Program-made: the position numbers and the translations under genes | Notes under the pieces: generated by a model | What the model saw: the letters and a program-made list of their open reading frames with translations, nothing else | Told to the model about the DNA's origin: nothing | The model's database searches: none | Shown here: positions 33,136-41,897 of the stretch, piece by piece | Position numbering within the stretch: position 1 is the first letter of the stretch | How the letters are laid out: each line of letters opens with the position of its first letter | NCBI GenBank assembly: GCA_021811185.1 | Contig: JAJZPL010000002.1 | Location: 95,917 to 159,916, forward strand | Direction: 5' to 3' | Source of the DNA: a bacterium | GTDB taxonomy: Bacteria; Elusimicrobiota; Elusimicrobia; Elusimicrobiales; UBA9959 | DNA: 64,000 nucleotides

Positions 33136-33935
33136 TGGAATACGCCGTCGCCCTTTCTTCCGCGCAGTTGCGCTCCACGCCTGCGGGGGCGTTCTCGGCC
33201 TTTGACCGCATTTACGCAGGCAGCGAATTCTGTCAGAACCTTCTGCCGGACCCGGCGGCGCTGGCATCGGCCTGTAAAAGGCTGGCCAGACCTTTTACGC
33301 TGCTGCTGCCGCCAGTTACGGACGAGTTCCTCCCAAGGGCTGCGGCTTTGTCCGGCGCGCTGACCTCGGCCGGGTATGTGGACGAAATAGTGGTCAACGA
33401 TCCCGGCCTGGCTGGCCTTCTGTCCGTAAAAGTACCGCGGCAAAAAGCGCGGCTTTCTGCCGGCAGAGTGCTTACCGTAATGATGGGGCACAGCGCTTTT
33501 TCCGGTATCTTTTTCACCGTTTTCGGCGGACGCCTCGAAGCGATTGAAGCGGACAGTCCTGACCGGCTGCGAATGGCGCAGGGGGGGGCGTCAGCGCCTG
33601 TCAATTTTCACGCCCCGCTGGCTTACCTCAGTGTTACAAGGTATTGCCACTTTAAAAAAGGTTTTAATGGCCCCTGCAAGGTGCCGTGCGGCGAGAAGCT
33701 GCGCCCGGTGGCGTACCGCGGGAGGCCGGGCGGGTTCTATATCCGCGGAAACGCTTGCCTGCGTGACAACCGGGAAGAGCTTAAGAGGGGCGGCGGGATT
33801 GACGGTCTTCTCGCCGCTTTCCCGGCGGTCAAGAGACTGGTGCTGGCCGCTCCCGGTGGAGCTGGGTTTAGCAGGCTGATGGGAGTGACGGACAGGCGAA
33901 AACTCCTGGAAGAGGCTTTTGGCGCTTTGCAATAA
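33132..33935 (+). CDS. Putative U32-like partner protein (UbiV-like)
   Basis: A 267-aa protein I cannot place firmly. It has a barrel-like N-terminal half (RPFTLLLPPVTDEFLPRAAAL, GYVDEIVVNDPGLAGLL) and four clustered cysteines in its second half: YCHFKKGFNGPCKVPCGEK and GNACLRDN. This is reminiscent of the UbiV cluster. The start overlaps the upstream U32 stop (ATGATGG), so the two are coupled and probably form a complex. The absence of a typical U32 peptidase signature means the UbiV comparison is inference from cysteines and context. Confidence 0.55.
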   Translation: MMEYAVALSSAQLRSTPAGAFSAFDRIYAGSEFCQNLLPDPAALASACKRLARPFTLLLPPVTDEFLPRAAALSGALTSAGYVDEIVVNDPGLAGLLSVKVPRQKARLSAGRVLTVMMGHSAFSGIFFTVFGGRLEAIEADSPDRLRMAQGGASAPVNFHAPLAYLSVTRYCHFKKGFNGPCKVPCGEKLRPVAYRGRPGGFYIRGNACLRDNREELKRGGGIDGLLAAFPAVKRLVLAAPGGAGFSRLMGVTDRRKLLEEAFGALQ

Positions 33936-34150
33936 CGTCACCGGCCCCGTGGCCATGTCCAGCCAGGGAAATCCCCGGAGGCGGGCCGCGGCTTTAAAGT
34001 TTTCCACCGCTCACAAAACGAAGTTCCCGGGGCCGCAATGCCTACGATACCTGCCGGATCTCAATTCCAAACACCGTATTTACCCTGTCACTTTTACTCG
34101 TTGTGGCGGATATCGCGGTCATGAGATGTAAGTTCTTCCGACGTGAAATG

Positions 34151-34179
34151 TTGCAAAAGTCTTTACCTTGTGCTATACT
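34151..34179 (+). promoter_or_regulatory. tRNA promoter TTGCAA-17-TATACT
   Basis: -35 TTGCAA (34151-34156) and -10 TATACT (34174-34179) with an optimal 17-bp spacer, five bases before the tRNA gene. The preceding 215 bases after the U32-like pair hold no gene I can support. Confidence 0.75.
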
Positions 34180-34184
34180 TATTG

Positions 34185-34261
<77 letters not shown>

Positions 34262-34308
34262 TTTAGACGCTCTACAGATCGAACTTGCAATGAAAATAGC
34301 AGGGCATG

Positions 34309-34330
34309 AACCTCCGAAAGGGGGTTTTTT
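34309..34330 (+). terminator. Rho-independent terminator of the tRNA gene
   Basis: Stem AACCTCC / GGGGGTT (one G:T pair) with a GAAA tetraloop and a T6 tract, about 48 bases after the tRNA. Confidence 0.75.
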
Positions 34331-34355
34331 GTTGCCCTGGCGCACGCGGTTCCTC

Positions 34356-36089
34356 CTATGGGACCGGGGGGGTTACGCGCTGAAGCCCGCCCGCCGCAGG
34401 CGAAGCCTGCGGTGGACCGGCTGAAGGCACCGCTACCGAGTAGACCTCTACCGAATTGCCGCCGGCGCCGTCTATTCCCTGCGAGGTTACCCACAAAGAA
34501 CCGCCGTCGGGGCTGATGTCCAGGCCCACGGGAAAAGAGTCCGCCGCCATACGGGAGGCCACGGTCATGCCGGCCGTGTCCACTACCGCCACTTCGGAGG
34601 CCCCGTTCAGCGCCACGTAGAGCCATTTTCCGTCGGGGGATAATTTCATGGAGCGCGGCAGGCCGCCCACCTTGGCCGCGGTCACCGCGATCCCGCGCGC
34701 AGGCCCTTTGGCCGAAGCCGCGTTTATCACCGCGGCAGTCTCGGCGCGCAGCACGCTGCCGGTCTTGCTGGCGGTAACGTACAGCCACCGCCCGTCGGGG
34801 GAGACGAGCAGGTCGCGGGGCTTGCCGCCCAGGTCTACCCGGCCCAGCAGCCCGGGGCTGCCTGGGGAGCTGACGCTGATAACGCCTATGCCGCCCGGCC
34901 CGCCCATGCAGCCGGCGAACAGCGTGCCGGAATCCGCCGTCCAGGCGAGGCCCCGCACGCACAGGCCGCATTCCAGGTCCCGGTTAACGGCCTCGGCGCC
35001 CGGAGGCGGGGACGCCGGCCCCAGCGCGATGACCGCGGCCGAGGAGAAGGCCATGGGATCCGCGGAGGAAATGTCGATGAGCCCGACGCTGTTGTTGCCC
35101 CAGTGGGCTACGGCCATGTAGCGCCCGTCGGGGGAAGCCGCGGCGTTCTTGGCGATGGGCCCCGTGGGCAGCACGCGGACTATCGCGCCGGTCCGCGTGT
35201 CTATTATCGCCGCGGCGGAGGGCTGCGTGCCGTCCAGGTCGAAATTGCGGCGGTAATACGGCACCCACAGGAAACGGCCGCCGTGGCTGAATTCGCTTTC
35301 CACGGGCTTGCCCGTGAAAACATTGGGCCCCTCCGGAGGCAGGTCCTCGGAGAAAGCGCCGCCCAGCCAGGGTGCGGCGCCGGGGAACAGCCCCGCCCGC
35401 GCCGGGCCGAACACATGAGGGATGGTCCCGAGTTTGGTCAATGTCCGCGCGTCGTAGATCACTGTGCGCGCGCCTTCCAGGGAATTCACGTACGCCTTGC
35501 TCCCGTCGGAAGAGATCCGGACGGACTTGGGCGAGTCGATGTCTTTGTCGTAGACGTCGGCGGCGTCCACGGGCTTGGGGTTGTAGCGCTGGAAGCGCGC
35601 TATGAGGCGGAGTTCCGGTAAAGCGCCGGCTGGCGAGGACACCGCCCCGATGGCCGGGTGCGTGGCGGCGCGGGCCCTGCGTTCCAGATAGGCTTTCCAG
35701 GAGCGGCGCGCGGCCGCCAGACGCTGGACCAGTTTGCGGTCCTCCGGGCGCAGCCGGGAAAGCTCGGCCCAGGCCTGCACCGCGTCCTCCCACTCGCGCA
35801 GGGCTGCGTGCGCGCGGCCTTTGCCGTCCAGGCATTCCTGGCGGGCAGGCTCCAGCACCAGGCAGCGGTGGAATTCGCTGACCGCGGCGCCGGCTTTGCC
35901 GCGGCGCAGCAGGGCTACGGCGCGGTCTAGGGCCGCCGCCGCACGCAGGTTCCGCGCGGGACGGGCGGGCAGGACGGCGGCGGTCTCAGGGCCGCCGGTT
36001 CGCGCGGGCGGGGGCACACGCCGGGCATGGCAGCCGGCCAGAGCCAGCAGCGCGGAACAGCCAAAGACGAAAGAAATACGCCGTTTCAT
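34356..36089 (-). CDS. YVTN-type beta-propeller lipoprotein with N-terminal TPR-like region
   Basis: A 577-aa lipoprotein: MKRRISFVFGCSALLALAGC gives a lipobox ending at Cys20. Residues 45-125 are helical and TPR-like (LDRAVALLRRGKAGAAVSEFHRCLVLEP). The rest is a seven-bladed YVTN/YncE-like propeller, with recurring 'PDGxxLYV' blades such as DGSKAYVNSLEGARTVIYDA, SPDGRWLYVTASKTGSVL, SPDGKWLYVALNGASEVAVVD and SPDGGSLWVTSQG. Such proteins bind partners or ligands at the cell envelope, and no enzymatic motif is visible. A good AGGGG site precedes the ATG. Confidence 0.8.
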   Translation of the reverse strand: MKRRISFVFGCSALLALAGCHARRVPPPARTGGPETAAVLPARPARNLRAAAALDRAVALLRRGKAGAAVSEFHRCLVLEPARQECLDGKGRAHAALREWEDAVQAWAELSRLRPEDRKLVQRLAAARRSWKAYLERRARAATHPAIGAVSSPAGALPELRLIARFQRYNPKPVDAADVYDKDIDSPKSVRISSDGSKAYVNSLEGARTVIYDARTLTKLGTIPHVFGPARAGLFPGAAPWLGGAFSEDLPPEGPNVFTGKPVESEFSHGGRFLWVPYYRRNFDLDGTQPSAAAIIDTRTGAIVRVLPTGPIAKNAAASPDGRYMAVAHWGNNSVGLIDISSADPMAFSSAAVIALGPASPPPGAEAVNRDLECGLCVRGLAWTADSGTLFAGCMGGPGGIGVISVSSPGSPGLLGRVDLGGKPRDLLVSPDGRWLYVTASKTGSVLRAETAAVINAASAKGPARGIAVTAAKVGGLPRSMKLSPDGKWLYVALNGASEVAVVDTAGMTVASRMAADSFPVGLDISPDGGSLWVTSQGIDGAGGNSVEVYSVAVPSAGPPQASPAAGGLQRVTPPVP

Positions 36090-36133
36090 GTTTTACCCCT
36101 GCCCGCGGCGGGCCGGCCCCTTAACCATGGACT

Positions 36134-36139
36134 ATTCTA
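36134..36139 (-). promoter_or_regulatory. -10 box TAGAAT for the propeller lipoprotein
   Basis: Minus-strand TAGAAT, 44 bases before the start codon, in the AT-rich part of the intergenic region. Confidence 0.4.
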
Positions 36140-36266
36140 ATAAATAGGCCCCGGCATTAAAAGTAGAGCCCCGGCGGTAAGCCGTGAGGCGTGCAGATCC
36201 CGGGCAGGGATTTTTCTTTATCCTGTTTTTTTAGTAAGATTACCCTGATAGTTCAGGAGGAAACAA

Positions 36267-37031
36267 ATGAAGAAGATCATACTCGCGGTTCTCGCCTGCT
36301 TCATCGCCGGCAGCGCTATAGCAAAGGACGACACCATGACCGAAGACCAGAAGACCCTTTATTTCCTGGGCAAAGCAGTAAGCTCCAAGATCAAGCAGTT
36401 CGATTTTACCCCGGAAGAGACCAAGTACATAGTAATGGGCTTTTCCGACACCCTGGCCGGAGCCAAGGCCAAGGTCGACGACTCCTACGGCAACAAGCTG
36501 AACGAGTACCTTGGCAAGAAACAGGAAGGCATCGTGGCCAAGCAGAAAGAGGCCGCCAAGCCCTTCCTGGAGAAAATGGCCAAGGAGCCCGGCGCGGTCA
36601 AGCTGCCCTCCGGCGTGATCATGATCCCCATGAAAGAAGGCACCGGCGCTATGCCCAAGGCCACCGACATGGTGAAGGTCCACTACCACGGCACTTTCCC
36701 CGACGGCAAGGTGTTCGATTCCTCCGTTGAGCGCGGCACTCCCGCCGAATTCCCGCTTTCCGGCGTGATCCCCTGCTGGACCGAAGGCGTGCAGAAGATA
36801 AAGGTCGGCGGCAAGGCCAAGCTGGTCTGCCCCTCCGACACCGCCTACGGCGATCAGGGCGCCGGCGGGGCCATTCCCGGCGGAGCCACGCTGGTGTTCG
36901 AAGTGGAGCTGCTCGATATCCTTAAGAGCCCGGCTCCCGCGGACGTTTCCGTGAAACCGGCCAAGGCCGAAAAAGCCGTAAAGCCCGCGGCCAAGCCCGC
37001 GGCCGCCAAGCCTGCCGAAGTTAAGAAATAA
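36267..37031 (+). CDS. Exported FKBP-type peptidyl-prolyl isomerase
   Basis: A 254-aa periplasmic folding factor. Signal peptide MKKIILAVLACFIAGSAIA, a helical dimerisation domain like FkpA/Mip (residues 25-115) and an FKBP domain are visible: VKVHYHGTFPDGKVFDSSVERG, FPLSGVIPCWTEGVQKIKVGGKAKLVCPSDTAYGDQG and IPGGATLVFEVELLDI. The final 30 residues are an Ala/Lys/Pro-rich tail (KPAAKPAAAKPAEVKK) that is not part of the fold. CAGGAGG is ideally placed before the ATG. It is a single-gene unit ending in a strong hairpin. Confidence 0.92.
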   Translation: MKKIILAVLACFIAGSAIAKDDTMTEDQKTLYFLGKAVSSKIKQFDFTPEETKYIVMGFSDTLAGAKAKVDDSYGNKLNEYLGKKQEGIVAKQKEAAKPFLEKMAKEPGAVKLPSGVIMIPMKEGTGAMPKATDMVKVHYHGTFPDGKVFDSSVERGTPAEFPLSGVIPCWTEGVQKIKVGGKAKLVCPSDTAYGDQGAGGAIPGGATLVFEVELLDILKSPAPADVSVKPAKAEKAVKPAAKPAAAKPAEVKK

Positions 37032-37046
37032 ATACAGGCCTGAATA

Positions 37047-37076
37047 AAAAAAGCCCCGGAAGTCCGGGGCTTTTTT
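37047..37076. terminator. Bidirectional Rho-independent terminator
   Basis: GCCCCGGA / TCCGGGGC with an AG loop, flanked by six A and six T, between convergent fkp-like and P-type ATPase genes. Confidence 0.9.
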
Positions 37077-37086
37077 GTTGCGCGCC

Positions 37087-39720
37087 TTATGGCCGGCCGC
37101 GGCGGCGAACAAGTTTTTCTGCCTCGACCGCCAGGAATATTACCGACGACAGGGTTAAAGCGAGGATGAGCTGGCCCGCGGGCAGGGGCTCAGTCCGGAA
37201 TATCCTGTTGGCCCACGGCGCATAAATTACCGCCAGCTGAAGGCCCAGCGTGAGAAGCACGGAATAAAGCAGCGGTTTATTGGACAGGAGCCCCATCCGG
37301 AAAAGAGAGCGCTTTTCCGAGCGTATCGCCAGCGCATGGCCCAGCTGGCTCAGGCAAAGCACCGTGAACACGATGGTCTGCCAATGCGCTCCGGCTTTCA
37401 TGGCCCAGGCCTGCGTGCCAAGGCACAGGAAGCCCATAAGCAGCCCCACCCAGATGACGTGCGCGCCAAGCCCGCCCGCGAAAAGGCTTTCGCATGGCGC
37501 GCGCGGGGGCCTTTCCATGATATCGGGCTCGGCGGCCTCGGCCGCCAGGGCCAGCCCCGGCAGCCCGTCGGTAACCAGGTTTATCCACAGGATCTGGATG
37601 GGCAGCAGCGGGATGGGCAGGCCCAGGAACGGCGCCAGGAAGATGGTCCAGATCTCGCCGGAATTGCAGGTGAGCACATAGCGCACGAACCGCCTGATAT
37701 TGTCGAAGATCCTGCGGCCCTCGCCCACCGCCTTAACGATAGTGGCAAAGTTGTCGTCGAGCAGTATCATGTGGGCCGCTTCCTTCGAAACGTCCGTGCC
37801 CGTTATCCCCATGGCCACGCCGATGTCGGCCCGCTTGAGAGCCGGGGCGTCGTTCACTCCGTCGCCGGTCATGGCGGCGAAATGCCCGCGCGCTTGCAGC
37901 GCCTTTACGATGCGCAGCTTCTGCTCCGGGGCGACCCGGGCGTAAACCCTTATGTTCTCAACCCGCCGCGCGAAGGCCTCCGGGGAGATCTTTTCCAGCT
38001 CCGCGCCGGTCAGCATGGCTGCGGCGTCGCCCGTGTTTATGATCCCCAGGCGCTCGGCGATATTGCGCCCCGTGACCGGGTGGTCGCCGGTGATCATCAC
38101 CGGCACTATGCCCGCCGACCGGCATTGGGCCACCGCCGCTTTGGCCTCTTCCCTTGGCGGATCGGTTATGCCCGCCAGGCCGATAAAGACCAGGTCTTTC
38201 TCGGCGTCGGCCAGGGACCCCGGGAAGGCGTCCCACTGCCTGGCCGCCAGGCCCAGCACACGCAGGCCCCTGGCGGCCATCCTCTCGGCCGCGGCGCGTA
38301 TTTCTTTCTTGCCGTCCGGTGTCAGCCCCGAAGAGGTCATAATCCGCGGGGAGTTTTCCAGCAGGCTCTCGGCGGCGCCCTTGGTCAGCGAGAAATAGGC
38401 CCCGCCCGCCCAGCCGCACAGCTGGCCGGCGTGGAAGGTGGTCATGCGCTTGCGCACGGAATCGAAAGGCAGCTCGGCTTTGCGCGGGTACTTGGCGTCC
38501 AGTTCCAGCTTCTCCAGGCCGCCGGCCTCCGCCAGCACGCAGAGCGCGGTCTCGGTGGGGTCGCCTGCCCAGCCTTCGCCTTTCCGCAGCGAATCGTTGT
38601 TGAGCGCGAAGCCCGCGAGCAGCCGCGCGTAGAGGTCGGGCTGCGGGGGGGCTTGCCCGGCCGCCAGCGGCGTTCCGTCCAGGTACAGCTCCTCCACCGT
38701 CATCTTGTTCTGCGTGAGCGTGCCGGTCTTGTCCGTGCAGATGTAGGTCACCGAGCCCAGGGTTTCCACGGCGAGCAGTTTGCGCACCAGCGCGTTCTGC
38801 TTCACCATCCTGCCGGCGCCCAGCGCAAGCGCTATGCTCATGACCGCGGGCAGCGCTTCGGGAATGGCCGCCACCGCCAGCGACACGGCCGTTAAGAACA
38901 TCAGCGCGGGCGGTTCGCCGCGCAGCAGGCCGGAAACAAAAACCAGGGCGCAGACGGCCAGCACGGCCCAGGCCAGCTTCTTGCCGAAGGCCGTCAGCCG
39001 CTTTTGCAGCGGCGTCTCGACCTCTTCCTCGTCCTGCAGCGAGCCGGCTATCTTGCCGAGCTCCGTGGCCATGCCGGTGGCCGTTACCACGCCCCGGCCC
39101 CTGCCGTAGGAGACCGTGGTGCCGCTGTAGGCCATGTTCAGCCTGTCGCCCAGCGGCAGGTCCCCGCCTGGCAGCGGGCCGCATTGTTTCTCTACGGAGA
39201 GGGATTCGCCGGTAAGCGCGGCTTCCTCGGTCTTCAGCGAAGCGCACTCGATAAGGCGCAGGTCCGCCGGCACCACGCTGCCGGCTTCCACCAGCACGAG
39301 GTCGCCGGGCACCAGCGCGGCGGCCGGGACGGACTCGGGGTTGCCGTCCCGGATCACGGAAGCGGAGGGCGCGGCCATTCTTTTAAGCGCCTCCATGGCT
39401 TTCTGGGCGCGGTATTCCTGCGTGAAGCCCATCACGGCGTTCAGGATAACTATGGCCCCTATAACGGCGGCGTCCAGCATCTCGCCTATGGCGCCTGAAA
39501 CTATGGCCGCGGCTATCAGTATCCCTATCAAGAAATCTTTGAACTGGCCGAGGAACATGGCCAGCGCGCCGCGCCCGGCTTTTTCCACAAGGGAATTCGG
39601 GCCGTATTCGGCCAGGCGCAGGGCCGCCTCCGCCGGGGAAAGCCCGGACAGGGAGGCGCCGAGCTCTTTTAAAAGCTGCGGGATCTCTTTGTTGTGCCAG
39701 TTTAAGGAGTTCGTTGCCAT
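37087..39720 (-). CDS. P-type cation-transporting ATPase (P2A, Ca2+/Mn2+-type)
   Basis: An 877-aa P-type ATPase with cytoplasmic N-terminal cation-ATPase domain, actuator motif TGES, phosphorylation site CTDKTGTLTQNK (Asp330) and hinge MTGDGVNDAPALKRADIGVAMG. The C-terminal six-TM domain completes it. Size and TM4/TM6 features (AVAAIPEALPA, LWINLVTDGLPGLAL) match P2A calcium/manganese pumps. ATG 39720 (MATNSLNW) is preferred over the tracked 39741, because a TATAAT box overlaps the upstream codon. TerC lies just upstream in the same direction but behind its own terminator. Confidence 0.9.
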   Translation of the reverse strand: MATNSLNWHNKEIPQLLKELGASLSGLSPAEAALRLAEYGPNSLVEKAGRGALAMFLGQFKDFLIGILIAAAIVSGAIGEMLDAAVIGAIVILNAVMGFTQEYRAQKAMEALKRMAAPSASVIRDGNPESVPAAALVPGDLVLVEAGSVVPADLRLIECASLKTEEAALTGESLSVEKQCGPLPGGDLPLGDRLNMAYSGTTVSYGRGRGVVTATGMATELGKIAGSLQDEEEVETPLQKRLTAFGKKLAWAVLAVCALVFVSGLLRGEPPALMFLTAVSLAVAAIPEALPAVMSIALALGAGRMVKQNALVRKLLAVETLGSVTYICTDKTGTLTQNKMTVEELYLDGTPLAAGQAPPQPDLYARLLAGFALNNDSLRKGEGWAGDPTETALCVLAEAGGLEKLELDAKYPRKAELPFDSVRKRMTTFHAGQLCGWAGGAYFSLTKGAAESLLENSPRIMTSSGLTPDGKKEIRAAAERMAARGLRVLGLAARQWDAFPGSLADAEKDLVFIGLAGITDPPREEAKAAVAQCRSAGIVPVMITGDHPVTGRNIAERLGIINTGDAAAMLTGAELEKISPEAFARRVENIRVYARVAPEQKLRIVKALQARGHFAAMTGDGVNDAPALKRADIGVAMGITGTDVSKEAAHMILLDDNFATIVKAVGEGRRIFDNIRRFVRYVLTCNSGEIWTIFLAPFLGLPIPLLPIQILWINLVTDGLPGLALAAEAAEPDIMERPPRAPCESLFAGGLGAHVIWVGLLMGFLCLGTQAWAMKAGAHWQTIVFTVLCLSQLGHALAIRSEKRSLFRMGLLSNKPLLYSVLLTLGLQLAVIYAPWANRIFRTEPLPAGQLILALTLSSVIFLAVEAEKLVRRRGRP

Positions 39721-39739
39721 TAAATACTGCCCCGCGGCC

Positions 39740-39745
39740 ATTATA
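39740..39745 (-). promoter_or_regulatory. -10 box TATAAT for the P-type ATPase
   Basis: Minus-strand TATAAT ends 19 bases before ATG 39720, and GGGGC lies in between as ribosome site. It rules out the upstream ATG at 39741 as the start. Confidence 0.55.
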
Positions 39746-39757
39746 TGACTTAAGCGG

Positions 39758-39794
39758 ACAAAAAAAGAAGCCCCGGTTTGCCGGGGCTTTTTTT
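39758..39794. terminator. Rho-independent terminator between terC and the P-type ATPase
   Basis: AGCCCCGG / CCGGGGCT with a TTTG loop, an A-rich left flank and a T7 right flank. In the direction of both genes it separates the terC transcript from the ATPase promoter. Confidence 0.85.
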
Positions 39795-39802
39795 GCGGGC
39801 CG

Positions 39803-40747
39803 TTACTTTGCCTTGTCCGCCTCAGGCGGCGCTTTGTGCGGGTGCTTTATCACCACCGACAGCATGATGGAAACCGCTAGTATGCCCAGCACCACGGAGA
39901 GCGAGATCAGGGCGTGGATGTGTATATAGCCGGAGATGAGCATTTTTACTCCGACATAGAACAGTATGATGGAAATGCCGGCTTTTAGGTAGCGGAACAG
40001 GTCCATCACGGAGGCCAGCAGGAAGTACAGCGAGCGCAGGCCCACTACGGCGAAGACGTTGGAGGTGTAGACGATGAACGCTTCCTTGGAAATGGCCAGC
40101 ACCGCCGGAATGGAGTCCACGGCGAAGATCAGGTCCGTGGTCTCTATCACCAGCAGGGTGGCGAACAGGGGGGTGGCGTGCCAGATATGGCGCTTGACGA
40201 AGAACTCGCCGTCGGCGGCCTCCTTGTCGATCGGGACGATCCTGGCCAGCAGTTTAAGCACCGGGTTGGAGCCGGGGTCCATCTCACCGTCCTTCTGCAG
40301 CATCATCTTGACCGAGGTGATGATAAGGATGCCGCCGAAGACGTAGATGATCCAGTTGAAGTTCTGTATCAGCTTGACGCCGGTGAAGATGAGGATGAGG
40401 CGCATGAACACTGCGCCCAGGATGCCCCAGGTGAGGATCTTCGGCTGGTACTTCTTGGGGATGCCGAAGTAGGCGAAGATCATGATGAACACGAACATGT
40501 TGTCCATCGAGAGGGAATACTCTATGACGTAGGCCGTGAAGAACTCTATCATCCGCTCGAAGCCCAGCATGTAGCCTGTCAGGAAGCCGAACAGCGCGGC
40601 CACTATAACCCAGAAGGCGCAGAGCATCAGGGCCTCCTGGCGGGTGATCTCGTGGGCGCGCCCGGCCGAGAGTTTAATGTCCGCTATGAAAAGGCCGGAG
40701 GCGGTGACCGCGAATACGAGCCACATTATTTCCAGGTTGGTGAGCAT
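39803..40747 (-). CDS. TerC/Alx-family membrane protein
   Basis: A 314-aa membrane protein with eight to nine TM helices. Family signatures are FFTAYVIEYSLSMDNMFVFIMIF and ETTDLIFAVDSIPAVLAISKEAFIVYTSNVFAVVGLRSLYF, with the membrane Asp residues that bind metal. TerC/Alx proteins export Mn2+ or support metal loading of secreted proteins. There is no room for a yybP-ykoY riboswitch: TATAAT lies seven bases before the ATG and no Shine-Dalgarno is present, so a leaderless mRNA is predicted. Confidence 0.9.
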   Translation of the reverse strand: MLTNLEIMWLVFAVTASGLFIADIKLSAGRAHEITRQEALMLCAFWVIVAALFGFLTGYMLGFERMIEFFTAYVIEYSLSMDNMFVFIMIFAYFGIPKKYQPKILTWGILGAVFMRLILIFTGVKLIQNFNWIIYVFGGILIITSVKMMLQKDGEMDPGSNPVLKLLARIVPIDKEAADGEFFVKRHIWHATPLFATLLVIETTDLIFAVDSIPAVLAISKEAFIVYTSNVFAVVGLRSLYFLLASVMDLFRYLKAGISIILFYVGVKMLISGYIHIHALISLSVVLGILAVSIMLSVVIKHPHKAPPEADKAK

Positions 40748-40754
40748 AACGTAG

Positions 40755-40760
40755 ATTATA
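40755..40760 (-). promoter_or_regulatory. -10 box TATAAT directing a leaderless terC start
   Basis: Perfect TATAAT on the minus strand with seven bases to ATG 40747, and a fair -35 (TTTATC, 40783-40778) 17 bp away. Confidence 0.65.
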
Positions 40761-40787
40761 TAAATAAAGCCGTGCAGGATAAACTTC

Positions 40788-40816
40788 TTGAAAATACTCC
40801 GGATATAAATTAGAAT
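40788..40816 (+). promoter_or_regulatory. Promoter TTGAAA-17-TAGAAT
   Basis: -35 TTGAAA (40788-40793), exactly 17 bp, and -10 TAGAAT (40811-40816), followed by AGGAGG and the ATG at 40844. This is the best sigma-70-type promoter in the window. Confidence 0.8.
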
Positions 40817-40843
40817 TTAGGCATACTTCAGTCAGGAGGAACA

Positions 40844-41827
40844 ATGAGCGAAACTTTCGACATAGTGCTGCTGCTGGCCCTGCCGGCTTCCGGGAAGTCC
40901 GAAGTGAGGCGTTTTCTCGCCAACATCGAGCCCCAGCGGCTCAAGAAAGAATTTCACATAGGGGCGAACCTCCAGCTGGACGACTTCCCCTACGTGCACA
41001 TGATGCGCCGCGCCGACGACGAACTGGTAAAGCTCGGCAAGGCCCGCATCTTCTTCAAGGCCGGCGACAAGCCTTTCATAAATACCAAGGATTGGGGTAC
41101 GCTGATCCACCTGCTGAACGAGGACTACTACGACCTGATGGCGAAGAAGGTGACCACCACCTCCTCCGCCGCCGACCTGCTGCTGCGCCGCATCGACCTG
41201 GCCGGCGAAAAGGCCAAGATCGCCCCGCGCCTGGTCAAACTCGATAAGGATACCTGGAGCACTGTGGCCGCCGCGCTCGAGAAAGAAGCCCGCGCGATGC
41301 TGGACGAAAAGCACGCCGCCTACCCCGACTCTTTCGAAGGGAAGACCATCGTGATAGAGGCCGCCCGCGGCGGTCCCGATAAGTCCTCCTTCCCGCTGCA
41401 GGACCCGCTGGGCTACCAGTACTCGCTCAGGGAGCTGGCCCCGGAGATCCTCAAGAAAGCCGTTATCCTGTACGTGTGGGTCACCCCCGAGGAGTCCCGC
41501 CGCAAGAACACCGCCCGCACCAACCCCAACGACCCCGGCTCCATCCTGCACCACGGCGTGCCGATGGAAGTGATGCTGAACGACTACGGCTGCGACGACA
41601 TGGACTACCTGGAGAAGAATTCCGAGGTTCCCGGTACCATCACCGTGGCCGCCCACGGCACCAAGTACCATCTGCCCATAGGCCGCTTCGATAACCGCGT
41701 GGACAAGACCTCGTTCCTGCGCGTGGAGAAGAAGGACTGGGACCCGAAGATGGTGGCCGACGTCACCAACGGCATAAAGGCCGCCACCGACAAACTGTTC
41801 TCCATGAAGACGCTCGCCGGCAAATAA
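40844..41827 (+). CDS. Conserved P-loop-like protein of unknown function
   Basis: A 327-aa cytosolic protein I do not recognise. Near the N-terminus IVLLLALPASGKSEVRRFL is a kinase-type P-loop (xxPASGKS), preceded by a hydrophobic strand. Later segments include IVIEAARGGPDKSSFPL, ILYVWVTPEESRRKNTARTNPNDPGSILHHGVP and YHLPIGRFDNRVDKTSF. The Arg/Lys-rich ESRRKN helix could be a lid. This suggests a nucleotide or small-molecule kinase fold, but no substrate motif is familiar. It is monocistronic with a consensus promoter, strong Shine-Dalgarno and strong terminator, so probably well expressed. Confidence 0.7.
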   Translation: MSETFDIVLLLALPASGKSEVRRFLANIEPQRLKKEFHIGANLQLDDFPYVHMMRRADDELVKLGKARIFFKAGDKPFINTKDWGTLIHLLNEDYYDLMAKKVTTTSSAADLLLRRIDLAGEKAKIAPRLVKLDKDTWSTVAAALEKEARAMLDEKHAAYPDSFEGKTIVIEAARGGPDKSSFPLQDPLGYQYSLRELAPEILKKAVILYVWVTPEESRRKNTARTNPNDPGSILHHGVPMEVMLNDYGCDDMDYLEKNSEVPGTITVAAHGTKYHLPIGRFDNRVDKTSFLRVEKKDWDPKMVADVTNGIKAATDKLFSMKTLAGK

Positions 41828-41840
41828 GCCCGGTTAACAT

Positions 41841-41882
41841 AAAGAGAGGCCGCCGGTTTTAAACCCGGCGGCCTCTCTTTTT
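41841..41882. terminator. Bidirectional Rho-independent terminator
   Basis: Sixteen-base perfect stem AAAGAGAGGCCGCCGG / CCGGCGGCCTCTCTTT with an 8-nt loop and T tract, between the convergent P-loop and APC genes. Confidence 0.92.
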
Positions 41883-41897
41883 GCCTCGCGTGAACCG

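Noticed and set aside
33919-34131. 70-aa ORF after the U32-like pair
   Set aside because: Overlaps the preceding gene, has no ribosome site and no recognisable domain; the region is treated as intergenic.
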